A stretch of 64,000 bases of DNA from an uncultured Chloroflexota bacterium. GTDB lineage: Bacteria; Chloroflexota; Anaerolineae; Aggregatilineales; Phototrophicaceae. Positions 53,578-62,900 of the stretch are shown here, piece after piece. The position numbers were made by a program, and so were the translations under genes. Positions within the stretch are counted from its first letter, which is position 1; each line of letters opens with the position of its first letter. Where the stretch lies: positions 62,001-126,000 of the forward strand of contig CALJKV010000105.1 in NCBI GenBank assembly GCA_937974245.1, in the 5' to 3' direction. Below the pieces are notes generated by a model. It was not told where the DNA came from. It ran no database searches and was given only the letters and a program-made list of their open reading frames with translations.

Positions 53578-54564
53578 CTACTCGGCAACCAGGGCTGCAC
53601 ACATTTGGTCGAAAGCCGCGCTATTCTGGTGAATCATTTCTTCGGCTATCAGTTTCAAGACCCGAATATTGGTGCGGCTGACATCATCCATATCATCGCT
53701 GCCTTCGACCAGTTGAGCTTGAAAACGGTAATACCGCTGCTCACCACCCGCTGTTTTTGGCAGCATCTGCTGCATCTGATAATCCACCGTCGCAGTCACC
53801 CCCTGCATCAGAATATTGATGAGTGGACGCACCCAGTTTACTAATCCCCAGTCCTTTGCCTCGTTGTAGTTGATCGGGCGGGTCAGTTCGCCGGTACCGA
53901 GGGAAACAACTAGGAAATCACTGACATTCGGGAATCGAGTACGGACATCAACATAAGCACACATAGTTGGATTGTTGGCGAAAACACCACCATCAATCAG
54001 GGCATAGTATTCACCAATATCCTCAGTTTCGACTTTATTGGCTTCAAAAAACGTCGGTGCAGCGGACGTGGAACGGGCAACCTGGGTCATAGGAAAATCA
54101 TAGTCAGGTCGTTCTTTTGCCCGCCAACTCCGAAAGAACCAGGGAATTCGACGTTCGATTTCATAGCTGGTTATGAGAACATCCGTTACGGCATCTTTCA
54201 GGCGGGCATCGCCAAGATATTCCTGCAAAACCTCCTCTAATGGCGCAGAAGGATACTTCTCATCCACCAGGCTTCCCAGGGTACGCACCCGCTGCCAGGC
54301 AGAACGTGAGAAGATACGATGGCCCTCATTCTCATACAACCGCACGCCATCTTCAGCGGAATACTGTGGTCTGCCATCGGCATCCGGTTTCGTCATGCCC
54401 AATGCGAGAATACCGCCGGTTGATGTCCCGGCAATCAGATCGAAGAGTTCTGCGATATGCTTGCCGGTGCGCCGTTCAATTTCAGCCATCGCCATCGCCG
54501 GGACGACTCCCCGGATGCCGCCTCCATCAATGGACAGTATCTTTATCCTGTTGTTTTTCATCAT
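53578..54564 (-). CDS. Patatin-like phospholipase
   Basis: Ser-Asp dyad acyl hydrolase of 328 residues. The oxyanion loop DGGGIRG is at 13-19, the nucleophile S48 in GTSTGG, and the catalytic Asp in DGGVFANNP in the middle. It cleaves acyl chains from membrane lipids. The similarity is to the plant patatin type and to CapV-like effectors; no cGAS-like nucleotidyltransferase is adjacent, so no CBASS role is claimed. Two adjacent ATGs begin the gene, behind GAGAGGG. The start overlaps the stop of an upstream short frame by four bases (ATGA). Confidence 0.9.
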   Translation of the reverse strand: MMKNNRIKILSIDGGGIRGVVPAMAMAEIERRTGKHIAELFDLIAGTSTGGILALGMTKPDADGRPQYSAEDGVRLYENEGHRIFSRSAWQRVRTLGSLVDEKYPSAPLEEVLQEYLGDARLKDAVTDVLITSYEIERRIPWFFRSWRAKERPDYDFPMTQVARSTSAAPTFFEANKVETEDIGEYYALIDGGVFANNPTMCAYVDVRTRFPNVSDFLVVSLGTGELTRPINYNEAKDWGLVNWVRPLINILMQGVTATVDYQMQQMLPKTAGGEQRYYRFQAQLVEGSDDMDDVSRTNIRVLKLIAEEMIHQNSAAFDQMCAALVAE

Positions 54565-54722
54565 ACCCTCTCAAAATATCTAATAATCGGATCTATTGGT
54601 TTCAAAAAGTGCGTCCTATTTTCTCTAACCGTCTTTGCGCATGAATAGAACAGCGAGGCGTCAGGCCAGACCAGGTCTGATCTCATTCCGCCCGGAAGAT
54701 CAAGCCAGTATCCGGCTTCCAT
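54561..54722 (-). pseudogene. Possible 3' remnant of a gene coupled to patatin
   Basis: This 53-codon frame ends by overlapping the patatin start (ATGA). Its C-terminal part (GMRSDLVWPDASLFYSC, HFLKPIDPIIRYFERV) has protein-like composition and suggests the last part of a gene whose beginning is lost in the decayed segment that follows upstream. The frame continues further to 54935 but there it runs through the AKR remnant on the other strand, so that part is not real. Evidence for a product is thin. Confidence 0.3.
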
Positions 54723-54870
54723 AAGATAATCATAGACGTTTTCACCTTGTTTACGCCAATCCGGTATCGCCACCGCCCGGCTGAAAACACATAAACTTTG
54801 TGAATCAACGCACCCTTGACCCGTGTGAAAGCGATGGCGGAAGCGGCTTATCCGGTAGCGGATCACGTGC

Positions 54871-55017
54871 GCCGAAGAGATGGGCTGGGGGGAAGTCGTA
54901 GGCGGTCTACAACAACCAGCATAGCTGGATGCCATCCGTTTGATCCGCAGAACTAGCTGTAACGGCTACTTCCAAAGATAATCAGCGGGATGCCCCTCGT
55001 GGGTGTCTCCTCTATCC
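54871..55017 (+). pseudogene. Decayed copy of the AKR gene 3' end and terminator
   Basis: The segment 54871-54929 aligns with 52896-52954 of the AKR gene: GAAGAGATGGGCTGG is shared, then one extra base shifts the frame, then GTCTACAACAACCAGCAT reads against GTCTATAACAACGAGCAT and continues to CTGGA. In the shifted frame the peptide is VYNNQHSW against VYNNEHTW. At 54995-55017 the sequence CTCGTGGGTGTCTCCT repeats the right half of the AKR terminator. Frameshift and a stop show it is inactive. The central part of the gene is deleted. The remaining bases of the 54565-55150 gap hold no supported gene. Confidence 0.7.
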
Positions 55018-55150
55018 CCCTCCACTACAATAATGATTTGTTTCTGCAAAATCGCCACAGTATAATGATTCTGTCAGTATATTGCTGCAAAATAACTTTA
55101 GTGCATCCTTAACATTGTCTCGTACCCATAATTTACAAACCAGAGGAAAA

Positions 55151-56569
55151 ATGCGTGACAACCTAAACCTTGATGACCTGCGCGAGTACCTGGAACACGA
55201 GAAGCAGCGAAAAGCCAGCCTCGACCAATCGTTCAAGCGTACCCAAGTTCCAGCTCTAATAGTTTTTGTTCTGTCAGGTATTCTGAGTATTAAATTCTGG
55301 TTAGTTAGTTTAGTTGTTTTTAAGATCGTCATATTGACAGCATTGTGTTCTATAATCTGCTATAGCATTCTCTACAATACGCCACAACAGTTGCGGGCAC
55401 GCAGGGTTGTCAGGCTTGTGCTGTCCAGCGATCAGGTTTTATATATCCCACTCCTAACCGTGCGTCTGGTGATTGAATTCACAGTGTTCTTGCTGTTTGC
55501 ATCCATTGGCGTCCTGTCTCTACGAAGCTATCTTGCACAAGGAACCCCTATTACACCTGCGAATATCCTTGCTGATCTTGCTGTCGCCCCCCAACAGGCT
55601 GTTCCCTTCGTGGTCGGGTGGGGCATCAAGGCAGGTATTGTTGTGGCGTGGATCCTCCGTTTTGGGCGCAATTGGCTGCGTTTATCTGACTGGGATAGAC
55701 GGAAATTGCCCGCCACTTTGTTTAGTTATTTCAATGCTGATCAGTACATCAGTATTACCATTCTGATCATATTTTTGTTCGACATTTTCCCTATCCTATC
55801 TTCGTTCCTTGTCAATATTTTCGTGATGGCAATCATATTCGTATTTTTCTCAGGTCGAGTGTTAAGACAGGTCGAATGGCGGATTTTTCTTCGTTACGTG
55901 CATCCTCACTTTCAAGTGGGCGAGTACGATGTCGCTTTGAAGAAGAATAATCAACTACTGCGCCTGGCCCCGAAGTCCGCATACTGGCTGCATTCTAGAG
56001 CCGCCATAGTATTCTATAGTGGTGATTATGAGCGCGCTGAACAGCTATGGATTCAGCGACTCATCGCGGTGCAGAATGACTATCCCCAGGCCATTGGTTT
56101 CGCACTCACCATGCTCAGCCTTGTCATGCGTCGGAAGAAGCGCTACGAAGATGCGCTGCGCTACGCGGAGTATGCCGTTGACGCCTATCCGGCAGGAGCA
56201 ACCGGGTATGGGCAGTTAGTTGGTGTTTATGTGGAACGGGAAGTAGAGGCCGAACGAGCCTGTAAGTATTATGATTTTGCCCGGAGCTTGATGACTAAAT
56301 TTAGCCCCCTAGATGATAGTGGTTTTGCGGTTGTGATGGCGCATTACGGTGAATTCGCAACCGCTGAAGCGATACTACGCGGTATTGATACGAATCAACT
56401 CGCGTCTGCCGGGGATAAAGCTCGATTTGTCTATGATCGGGCACAAATTACACGCTTTCAAGGAGACCTGGCGAAAGCGCGAGAATACTGTGAACAGGCT
56501 ATTCAGCTTGACCCCAATGGTGACGCCGGAAACCAGGCGCGTGAGATGCTCCAGAAGTTAGACGATTGA
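55151..56569 (+). CDS. Membrane protein with C-terminal TPR domain, unknown
   Basis: A 472-residue protein. A short charged N-terminus (about 30 residues, with LEHEKQRKASL) precedes about six hydrophobic segments between residues 35 and 240. The C-terminal half is soluble and helical with TPR-like units (NNQLLRLAPKSAYWLHSRAAIVFYSGDYERAEQLW, and RYEDALRYAEYAVDAYPAGA), four to five repeats, usually for protein binding. The base composition is a little more AT-rich than the neighbours. I use the ATG at 55151, preceded by AGAGGAAAA. The gene stands alone; it converges with the GT2 gene 26 bases away. Confidence 0.7.
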   Translation: MRDNLNLDDLREYLEHEKQRKASLDQSFKRTQVPALIVFVLSGILSIKFWLVSLVVFKIVILTALCSIICYSILYNTPQQLRARRVVRLVLSSDQVLYIPLLTVRLVIEFTVFLLFASIGVLSLRSYLAQGTPITPANILADLAVAPQQAVPFVVGWGIKAGIVVAWILRFGRNWLRLSDWDRRKLPATLFSYFNADQYISITILIIFLFDIFPILSSFLVNIFVMAIIFVFFSGRVLRQVEWRIFLRYVHPHFQVGEYDVALKKNNQLLRLAPKSAYWLHSRAAIVFYSGDYERAEQLWIQRLIAVQNDYPQAIGFALTMLSLVMRRKKRYEDALRYAEYAVDAYPAGATGYGQLVGVYVEREVEAERACKYYDFARSLMTKFSPLDDSGFAVVMAHYGEFATAEAILRGIDTNQLASAGDKARFVYDRAQITRFQGDLAKAREYCEQAIQLDPNGDAGNQAREMLQKLDD

Positions 56570-56595
56570 TGGGATGAGCCAGGGCGCATCTTCCC

Positions 56596-57519
56596 CTACA
56601 GACTCCCCAGGTTCGCCAGCAGGCTGCGGTAGAGCATCATCTTCTCACTCCCGGATGAGCGGCGCAGCACGCGGTACAGCACCGCGCCGGGGATGATCCG
56701 CAGCAGACAGGAAAAACCGATAATCCCCTTGAGCAGTCCCGCCGAAACCGTGCCGTAGTGCTTGCGGAAAAACTGCACTTTGCTGCGGTACAACTGGATG
56801 AACATTTCCTCCCGGATGCGTTTGGTGCTGCCACCCCACAGGTGAACGGCCTGCACCGCCGGGTTATACAGTGTCTTCCACCCCGCCCGCTTGAAGCGGA
56901 TACACCAGTCAATTTCCTCGGAAAACATGAAAAAGCCGGTGTCCATGCCGCCCACCTCCGTGTACGCCTCGCGTCGCACCAGCATGAACGCCCCCATAAT
57001 CGCCTCGACTTCGCGCACGTCGTTGAAGTCCCACCACGTCATGGCGAACTGGCCGAACTCGCGGCTTTTCGGGAACAGCGCGTTGAGTTGCAGCGCGATA
57101 TACAGTTCCGTTTTCAGCGTCGGGAACTGGTAGGCGGAAAATTGCAGGCTTCTGTCTTCGTAGAGCAGCTTGCAGCCCGCCATACCCGCTTCGGGATGCG
57201 CGTCCATGAAAGCCGCCATGCCGTCTACCGTGTTTTCCTCCACAAAGGCGTCACTGTTGAGCAGCAGCAGGTAGCGCCCCTGGGCGATCGCCATGCCCTG
57301 GTTATTCGCGCCGGCAAAACCGGCATTCTCACTATTTTCGATCAGGATCACATCCGGGAAGCCCTGTTTCACCATCGCCTGGCTGCCGTCACTGGAGGCA
57401 TTATCAATGACGATGATTTCATAAGCGACCTGTTTCACCGTAGACTGCACCGCCTGGATACAGCGGGTGAGCAGGTCTTTGCCATTCCAGTTGACAATGA
57501 TGATGGACACATCGAGCAT
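56596..57519 (-). CDS. GT2 glycosyltransferase, rhamnosyltransferase-like
   Basis: Inverting GT-A glycosyltransferase of 307 residues. SIIIVNWNGKDLLTRCI at the start and IVIDNASSDGS are the nucleotide-binding core; LLLLNSDAF is the DXD-type metal site; MGAFMLVRREAYTEVGGMDTGFFMFSEEIDWCIRFKRAGW is the acceptor block with the catalytic EEIDWC. This pattern is typical of rhamnosyl and related transferases of surface polysaccharide. CAGGAG nine bases upstream sets the ATG at 57517-57519. The aminotransferase gene diverges from it at 219 bases. Confidence 0.92.
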   Translation of the reverse strand: MLDVSIIIVNWNGKDLLTRCIQAVQSTVKQVAYEIIVIDNASSDGSQAMVKQGFPDVILIENSENAGFAGANNQGMAIAQGRYLLLLNSDAFVEENTVDGMAAFMDAHPEAGMAGCKLLYEDRSLQFSAYQFPTLKTELYIALQLNALFPKSREFGQFAMTWWDFNDVREVEAIMGAFMLVRREAYTEVGGMDTGFFMFSEEIDWCIRFKRAGWKTLYNPAVQAVHLWGGSTKRIREEMFIQLYRSKVQFFRKHYGTVSAGLLKGIIGFSCLLRIIPGAVLYRVLRRSSGSEKMMLYRSLLANLGSL

Positions 57520-57738
57520 ACGAGTGCGCTCCTGAATGATGACTGAATACCATGCAATTGAGGGAGAATGAGTCTGCTGTGACAATAGTCGCCCTGCCTT
57601 GCCTGTGACTAAACATCACTCCGTAAGTGGTCTGCCACTGTGTGGATACACCCCCGCCGAAATGGTACAATCAGGGTAATCAAGTGAGCTGGCGGAAGGG
57701 GGAACCCCCCTTTTTGCTCGAATCAATGGATTGACAAC

Positions 57739-58899
57739 ATGCGAAATTTTATTTCTGACAGTGTTCAACAGCTACGCCCTTCCGGCATCCGCAAATACTT
57801 CGACATCGCCGCAACAATGGATGAGGTCATCTCCCTCGGCATCGGTGAGCCGGATTTCGTCACGCCGGAGCATATCATTGACAAAGGGATCGAGTCGCTC
57901 CGTGCCGGGCAGACACGCTATACTTCGAATTCCGGCACGCAGGAACTGCGGGAAGGCATCTCAGCCTATATTGAGCGGCTGTACGGCCTGCACTATAACC
58001 CTGATAACCAGATACTGGTGACAGTAGGCGTGAGTGAGGGGTTCTGGTTGGCGCTCAAGACCGTCACCAACCCCGGCGATGAAGTGCTTGTGCCGGAACC
58101 GTGTTTCGTCTCCAACGCCGCCGCAGTGCATATGACCGGCGCGGTCCCCGTGCCGGTGAAAACGCTGGTGGAAGATAACTTCCAGGTCACCGGCGCGATG
58201 CTCGAAGCGGCCATCACGCCGCGCACCAAAGCCATCCTCATCAACTACCCGAACAACCCCACCGGCGCAGTCCTCAGCCGGGAACGGATGCTGGAAATCG
58301 CCGCCATCGCCGAGAAACACGATCTCGTCGTGATCTCTGACGAAATTTACGAGCGCCTGATCTATGGCATCCAGTACAAGAGCTTCGCCTCACTGCCAGG
58401 CATGTACAACCGCACGATTGTCCTTAGCGGCGTGAGCAAGTCCTTCGCCATGACCGGCTGGCGCATCGGCTATGCCGTCTCCACGCCGGAGATCATGGCG
58501 GGAATCCGCAAGCTGCACCAGTACCTCATCATGTCCGCGCCCACAATGGGACAGGTCGCCGCGCTGGCAGCGCTGCAATATGGCGAGGACGACGTCGAAT
58601 CCATGCGCCAGCAGTATGACACACGGCGGAAAACCATCGTCGGTGGCTTTAACGAATTAGGGCTGACGTGCTTCGAGCCACGCGGCGCGTTCTATGCCTT
58701 CCCCAGTGTCACGGCCAGCGGCATGAGTGACGAGCAGTTCTGCGAGACGCTGCTGAAAGAGGAGCGGGTGGCGATGATTCCCGGCAATGCCTTTGGCGAA
58801 AGTGGCCGGGGCTTCGTCCGCGCCAGTTATGCTACTAGCCTGGAGAACATTGAAGAGGCGCTGGAACGTATCGCTCGCTTCATGCGGCGGCACGGGTAG
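57739..58899 (+). CDS. PLP-dependent class I/II aminotransferase
   Basis: Fold type I aminotransferase of 386 residues, of the aspartate/aromatic aminotransferase subgroup. The PLP lysine is K234 in SGVSKSFAMTGWRIGY, with D201 (SDEIY), N172/N173 (YPNNPTG) and the C-terminal Arg in GFVRASYA. The substrate specificity cannot be fixed; MRNFISDSVQQLRPSGIRKYFD is common in the group that includes patB/aspB. An AKR gene follows after 17 bases on the same strand, in an apparent operon. Confidence 0.93.
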   Translation: MRNFISDSVQQLRPSGIRKYFDIAATMDEVISLGIGEPDFVTPEHIIDKGIESLRAGQTRYTSNSGTQELREGISAYIERLYGLHYNPDNQILVTVGVSEGFWLALKTVTNPGDEVLVPEPCFVSNAAAVHMTGAVPVPVKTLVEDNFQVTGAMLEAAITPRTKAILINYPNNPTGAVLSRERMLEIAAIAEKHDLVVISDEIYERLIYGIQYKSFASLPGMYNRTIVLSGVSKSFAMTGWRIGYAVSTPEIMAGIRKLHQYLIMSAPTMGQVAALAALQYGEDDVESMRQQYDTRRKTIVGGFNELGLTCFEPRGAFYAFPSVTASGMSDEQFCETLLKEERVAMIPGNAFGESGRGFVRASYATSLENIEEALERIARFMRRHG

Positions 58900-58916
58900 A
58901 GGGGAGCATTAGACCC

Positions 58917-59831
58917 ATGACAACTTCATCTCGTATTCAACTGGCCGCCGGGGGGCCGACTTTTTCCCGCACCATCCCCGGCATGATGCGCCTCAACCAG
59001 TGGGGCATGAACAAGGCCGCCATCGCGGATTGGATTCAGGGCTGCCTGGATATGGGCGTGACGACCTTCGACCATGCCGATATTTATGGCCGCTACACCT
59101 GCGAAACACTCTTCGGGGAAGCCTTAGCCATCCGCCCAGAGCTGCGTGACCGGATCGAAATCGTGACAAAGTGCGGTATCAAGCTGGTTTCGCCCAACCG
59201 CCCGGAACACCATCTGCCTCACTACGACACCAGTACAGCGCACATCCTCGCCAGCGTGGAAAACTCCCTGCACGAATTGCATACCGACCGGATTGACCTG
59301 CTGCTCATCCACCGCCCCGACCCGCTCATGGATGCCGATGCGGTGGCGGAAGCCTTCACACGGCTGCGGGCTGCGGGCAAAGTGCTGCATTTTGGCGTAT
59401 CAAACTTCACGCCGTTCCAGCTTGACCTGCTGGCATCCCGGCTGGACTTCCCGCTCGTCGCAAATCAGGTGGAAATTTCGGTGATGCACATGGATGCCCT
59501 GCATGATGGCACGCTCGACCACTGCCAACAGCATCGCATTACACCGATGGCATGGTCGCCAGTCGGCGGCGGCGCACTGTTCGTTGGCGCTGGGGAACAG
59601 GAAACACGGCTGCGAAATGCCATTGAGGAGATTGGCGCGGCTTTGGGCGGCGCGGCGCTCGATCAGGTGGCGCTGGCCTGGCTGTTGGCGCTCCCCTCAC
59701 ACCCTCTGCCGGTACTGGGAACCGGCAAACTGGAGCGTGTCCGGGCTGCGGTAGAGGCTGAGTCGCTGGTACTCACCCGCCAGCAGTGGTTCACCATCTG
59801 GAAGGCTTCCGCCGGGCACAATGTCCCGTAG
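58917..59831 (+). CDS. Aldo/keto reductase, YdhF-like
   Basis: AKR of 304 residues. The tetrad is D and Y in TTFDHADIYGRYTCE, K in IEIVTKCGI, and H in LLLIHRPDPLMD. The phrase HRPDPLMDADAVAEAF and RIQLAAGGPTFSR at the start match E. coli YdhF-type oxidoreductases. It is the third AKR here and not a close relative of the other two. It shares an operon with the aminotransferase. A hairpin follows at 59867-59894. Confidence 0.92.
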   Translation: MTTSSRIQLAAGGPTFSRTIPGMMRLNQWGMNKAAIADWIQGCLDMGVTTFDHADIYGRYTCETLFGEALAIRPELRDRIEIVTKCGIKLVSPNRPEHHLPHYDTSTAHILASVENSLHELHTDRIDLLLIHRPDPLMDADAVAEAFTRLRAAGKVLHFGVSNFTPFQLDLLASRLDFPLVANQVEISVMHMDALHDGTLDHCQQHRITPMAWSPVGGGALFVGAGEQETRLRNAIEEIGAALGGAALDQVALAWLLALPSHPLPVLGTGKLERVRAAVEAESLVLTRQQWFTIWKASAGHNVP

Positions 59832-59866
59832 AACGAACTCCCCCTACAGCCGATTTTAAAAATTAT

Positions 59867-59894
59867 AGGGTGGCAAGCTACGGCCTGCCACCCT
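59867..59894. terminator. Bidirectional terminator, AKR / glycoside hydrolase-like gene
   Basis: AGGGTGGCA at 59867-59875 pairs perfectly with TGCCACCCT at 59886-59894 across 10 bases. It lies between two convergent genes and should serve both. Confidence 0.75.
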
Positions 59895-59915
59895 CAAGCG
59901 TAATCCGATAATCTG

Positions 59916-62900
59916 TTACTGGCCCGTCACCGGTGAAGTCAGGTTGAAGTTCGAGCCGATCAATACCAGGTCACGGATGTCAATGCGAGCATCCCGATTC
60001 AAGTTCGCATTCGGCACCAGCACACTATCCAGACCGAAGTTCGCCCCAACCAGTGCCGCATCCTGCACGTTGATTGTGCTGTTGTCGTCCACATCGCCCA
60101 TTGGCAGGATCGCCTGACCCAGGTCAAGTACCTGCCCATCACCCGTTACTGTCACCAGATAAGCCAGTGTCAGCGACTGCGGAGCCTTCAGCATCAGCAC
60201 ATACGTGTTGGCGGGGACATCCGTAAACTGGAAGCTGCCGCTTGCCCCGGTGGTCAGTTCGACCAGCAGTTCCACCGTGCCACTGCTGTAGATACCAACC
60301 GTCACACCGGAGTGATCGTCCGCGCTCGGAATCTGCGCCATACCCATAATGGTACTTAATGCGCCCGGAGTCGGTGGCTGTGGCGTGACCGTCGGCAGCA
60401 GTGTCGGGGTTTCCACTGGCAGCGTTGGGAACGGCACAAGCGTTACTATTGGCGTGGCCGTTTCTACGGGTTGTGTCGGCTCAACCGGCACCGTTGGTAC
60501 TGCGGGCTGTGTCGGCTCAACCGGCGCCGTCGGTACTGCGGGCTGCGTCGGCTCAACCGTTGGTTGCCTGTTATCAATCCCGGTGAAAAGCGTACTGGAG
60601 ATTTCCAGCGGGACATCACGTCCAAGGGAGTCCACACCCAACACACTACAGTTAATCGGCGTGACACCGGCGGACTGAACAAGGTAGGTCAGGCTAAAAG
60701 CCGTCAGACTGCCCTCAATGGGACCGTTGGGTTTTATGCGGGTGGTCGCCACGCTCCAGGAACCATTTCCAGCCTGATACCCCTGGTCAATGAATAGGCC
60801 ATTGCCGTCATTGAACCCATCACTACCCTGGTGAGCCATGCCACCTAGGATAACCGGATCCACCGCGCAGTCCACCTGCAAGCCGTAAAGATTGCTCACA
60901 TTGTTCAGGTTCAACTGCATCGAAACCGTCTCGCCCACATTGGCCTGTGCCGGAGAAACCGCGAGCCATAGCCCTGGGCTTTCAGAAACTGGCGGTTGAG
61001 TGGGCAGTGGGGGCAGCGTTGGCTGTACCGGCGGCTCAGTGGGCAGCAGCGTAGCCGTTGGCTGTACCGGCGGCTCAGTGGGCAGCAGCGTAGCCGTTGG
61101 CTGTACCGGCGGCTCGGTGGGCAGCACAGTGGCCGTCGGCTGTACCGGTGGCTCGGTTGGCAGTGGAGTGGCCGTCGGTTGTACCGGTGGCTCGGTTGGC
61201 AGTGGAGTAGCCGTCGGTGCCATCGTCATCGTCGGAACAGGCGTGGCAGGTGGTTGCTGCGTCGTGGAAATAATCTTCACCGCCACATCTTTCGTCAGGT
61301 TATTCACCTGCACCGTCACCGCGCCATTGTTGGCGGCAACAACTCCGCCATCGGTCACCTGTCCGGTGTAGGTATCCCAGATTTCGACCCGGTAATTACC
61401 GCTTGCCATCTGATTAATGGTAAAGGTCGCGCTGAGCGGGTTGTTGTTAACACCCTGATCCCAGCGGGCATTATCCCGATTCTGTACCCAGGCAAAGGCC
61501 TGCGCCCCGTTCGCCGCCCGCATCCCCAGCACACGCAGTTTTGCGTTGCTCACTGCAATGGATTGTGACGTATTCCGCACATCGTCGGTGGAAAGATAGG
61601 TGAAGTTCAGCCCGGCATAATCCACGCCCTGGAAGTAACGACTGGCGATACCTGCTTCAGCATGTTTGGTGGCGATGAATGCCGCCGACTGTTGATCCCA
61701 ATACCAATCAATCGGGGCCATGCCAATCGGGGAGAACAATCCTGCCCAGCGTACATCGTGCGTGGCTTTCGGGTTGATATTGGCCTGATTCCACTGCGTT
61801 GTCCCGCTATCGAGTTCGCCCCAGAAAATCGGCTTCGCCGGGCCATTCCAGGTCGAGCCGTCCCCTAATCCCAGTCCGCAGTTGCGGGCGTTTGCAGTAC
61901 GCAAACACTGGGCAAAACGGTACACGAAATTGGCTGCATCATATGTCAGTTCAGCTGGATAACGTGAGATCATCATGTAGTCATGGTAGCTGGCAATGTC
62001 GAATGCTGAAGATGACCAGAAATCAGGACTCCAGGCCTGTGACCCCTGCGACGTGGTGCGAAGATGGCGGTACGGGTCGGTCTGAAGCTGGTACTGTCCA
62101 TACAACTGGTAGAAACGATAGGCGCCCGAATTGGCTAGGACATGCCCGTGTTCGTTCCAGACTTCCCAGGCCATGACGGCAGTGGAATAGCCCCACCGCG
62201 CCACCCGATAGCGGAAATTACGCTGCCAGTAGCGCAAGTGAGCCGGGTCATCCATCGCCACCGGATTCGGATTCCAACTTTCGTTAATGACTGAAGCATC
62301 CCAAATCCAGAATGGGTCGCCATGCGAACCCAGGATAATCTGAACCCCATTGCGTTCGGCAGCCTCAATGATGCGGTCTTCCTCGTAGTTGCCACGTTGG
62401 TTCATTTGCGTGCCTTTGGGCAGGCTGCCAATGTCAATTCCCCGATCTATCGGATTGAAATCATCCGGGTAATTGTAGGCATCAAAGTGGCCTTCAACAG
62501 TCAGGCCATATCCATCATTCTGATCCCAGATGCGGGTCAGGTTGATCCCGTACCGGGCATATTCCTCAAAGGTGCGCTCGAATTCCAGGCTGCGCCCTTG
62601 TCCGAATGCCCACCACTGGTGGCCGCTTGAAATCGGCACAAAGCTTTCCCCATTGGAGTATTCCAGGAAACGAGAATCACGTGTCGAGACGCGCACAAAC
62701 CCTTTACGATTCGACTCGGTGGATGTGAACGACAGCGTACCATTCGCCGGGTGTCGTGTCGTGCCGTTGCGATCTGTGATGGTGATATAGTAGCTATATC
62801 CGCCGACTTGCTGTGGCGCAAAACGCAGCTTCCACGAGAAGACGTTGGTCGCCGTCAGCTGTGTCCCTGTTCCCGTGTACTGCTGATGATAGAAAGCTGG

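Noticed and set aside
53578..54564. CBASS effector (CapV-like) reading of the patatin
   Set aside because: The catalytic motifs fit, but no cGAS-like nucleotidyltransferase or other CBASS gene is adjacent; the decayed neighbour is an AKR remnant.
54723..54935. N-terminal part of the minus-strand frame upstream of patatin
   Set aside because: This part runs antisense through the decayed AKR copy and has no protein-like character; only the last 53 codons were kept as a weak candidate.
61021..61215. CRISPR array
   Set aside because: The units are contiguous 39-base tandem repeats with no unique spacers and stay in frame with the PT linker of a coding gene.
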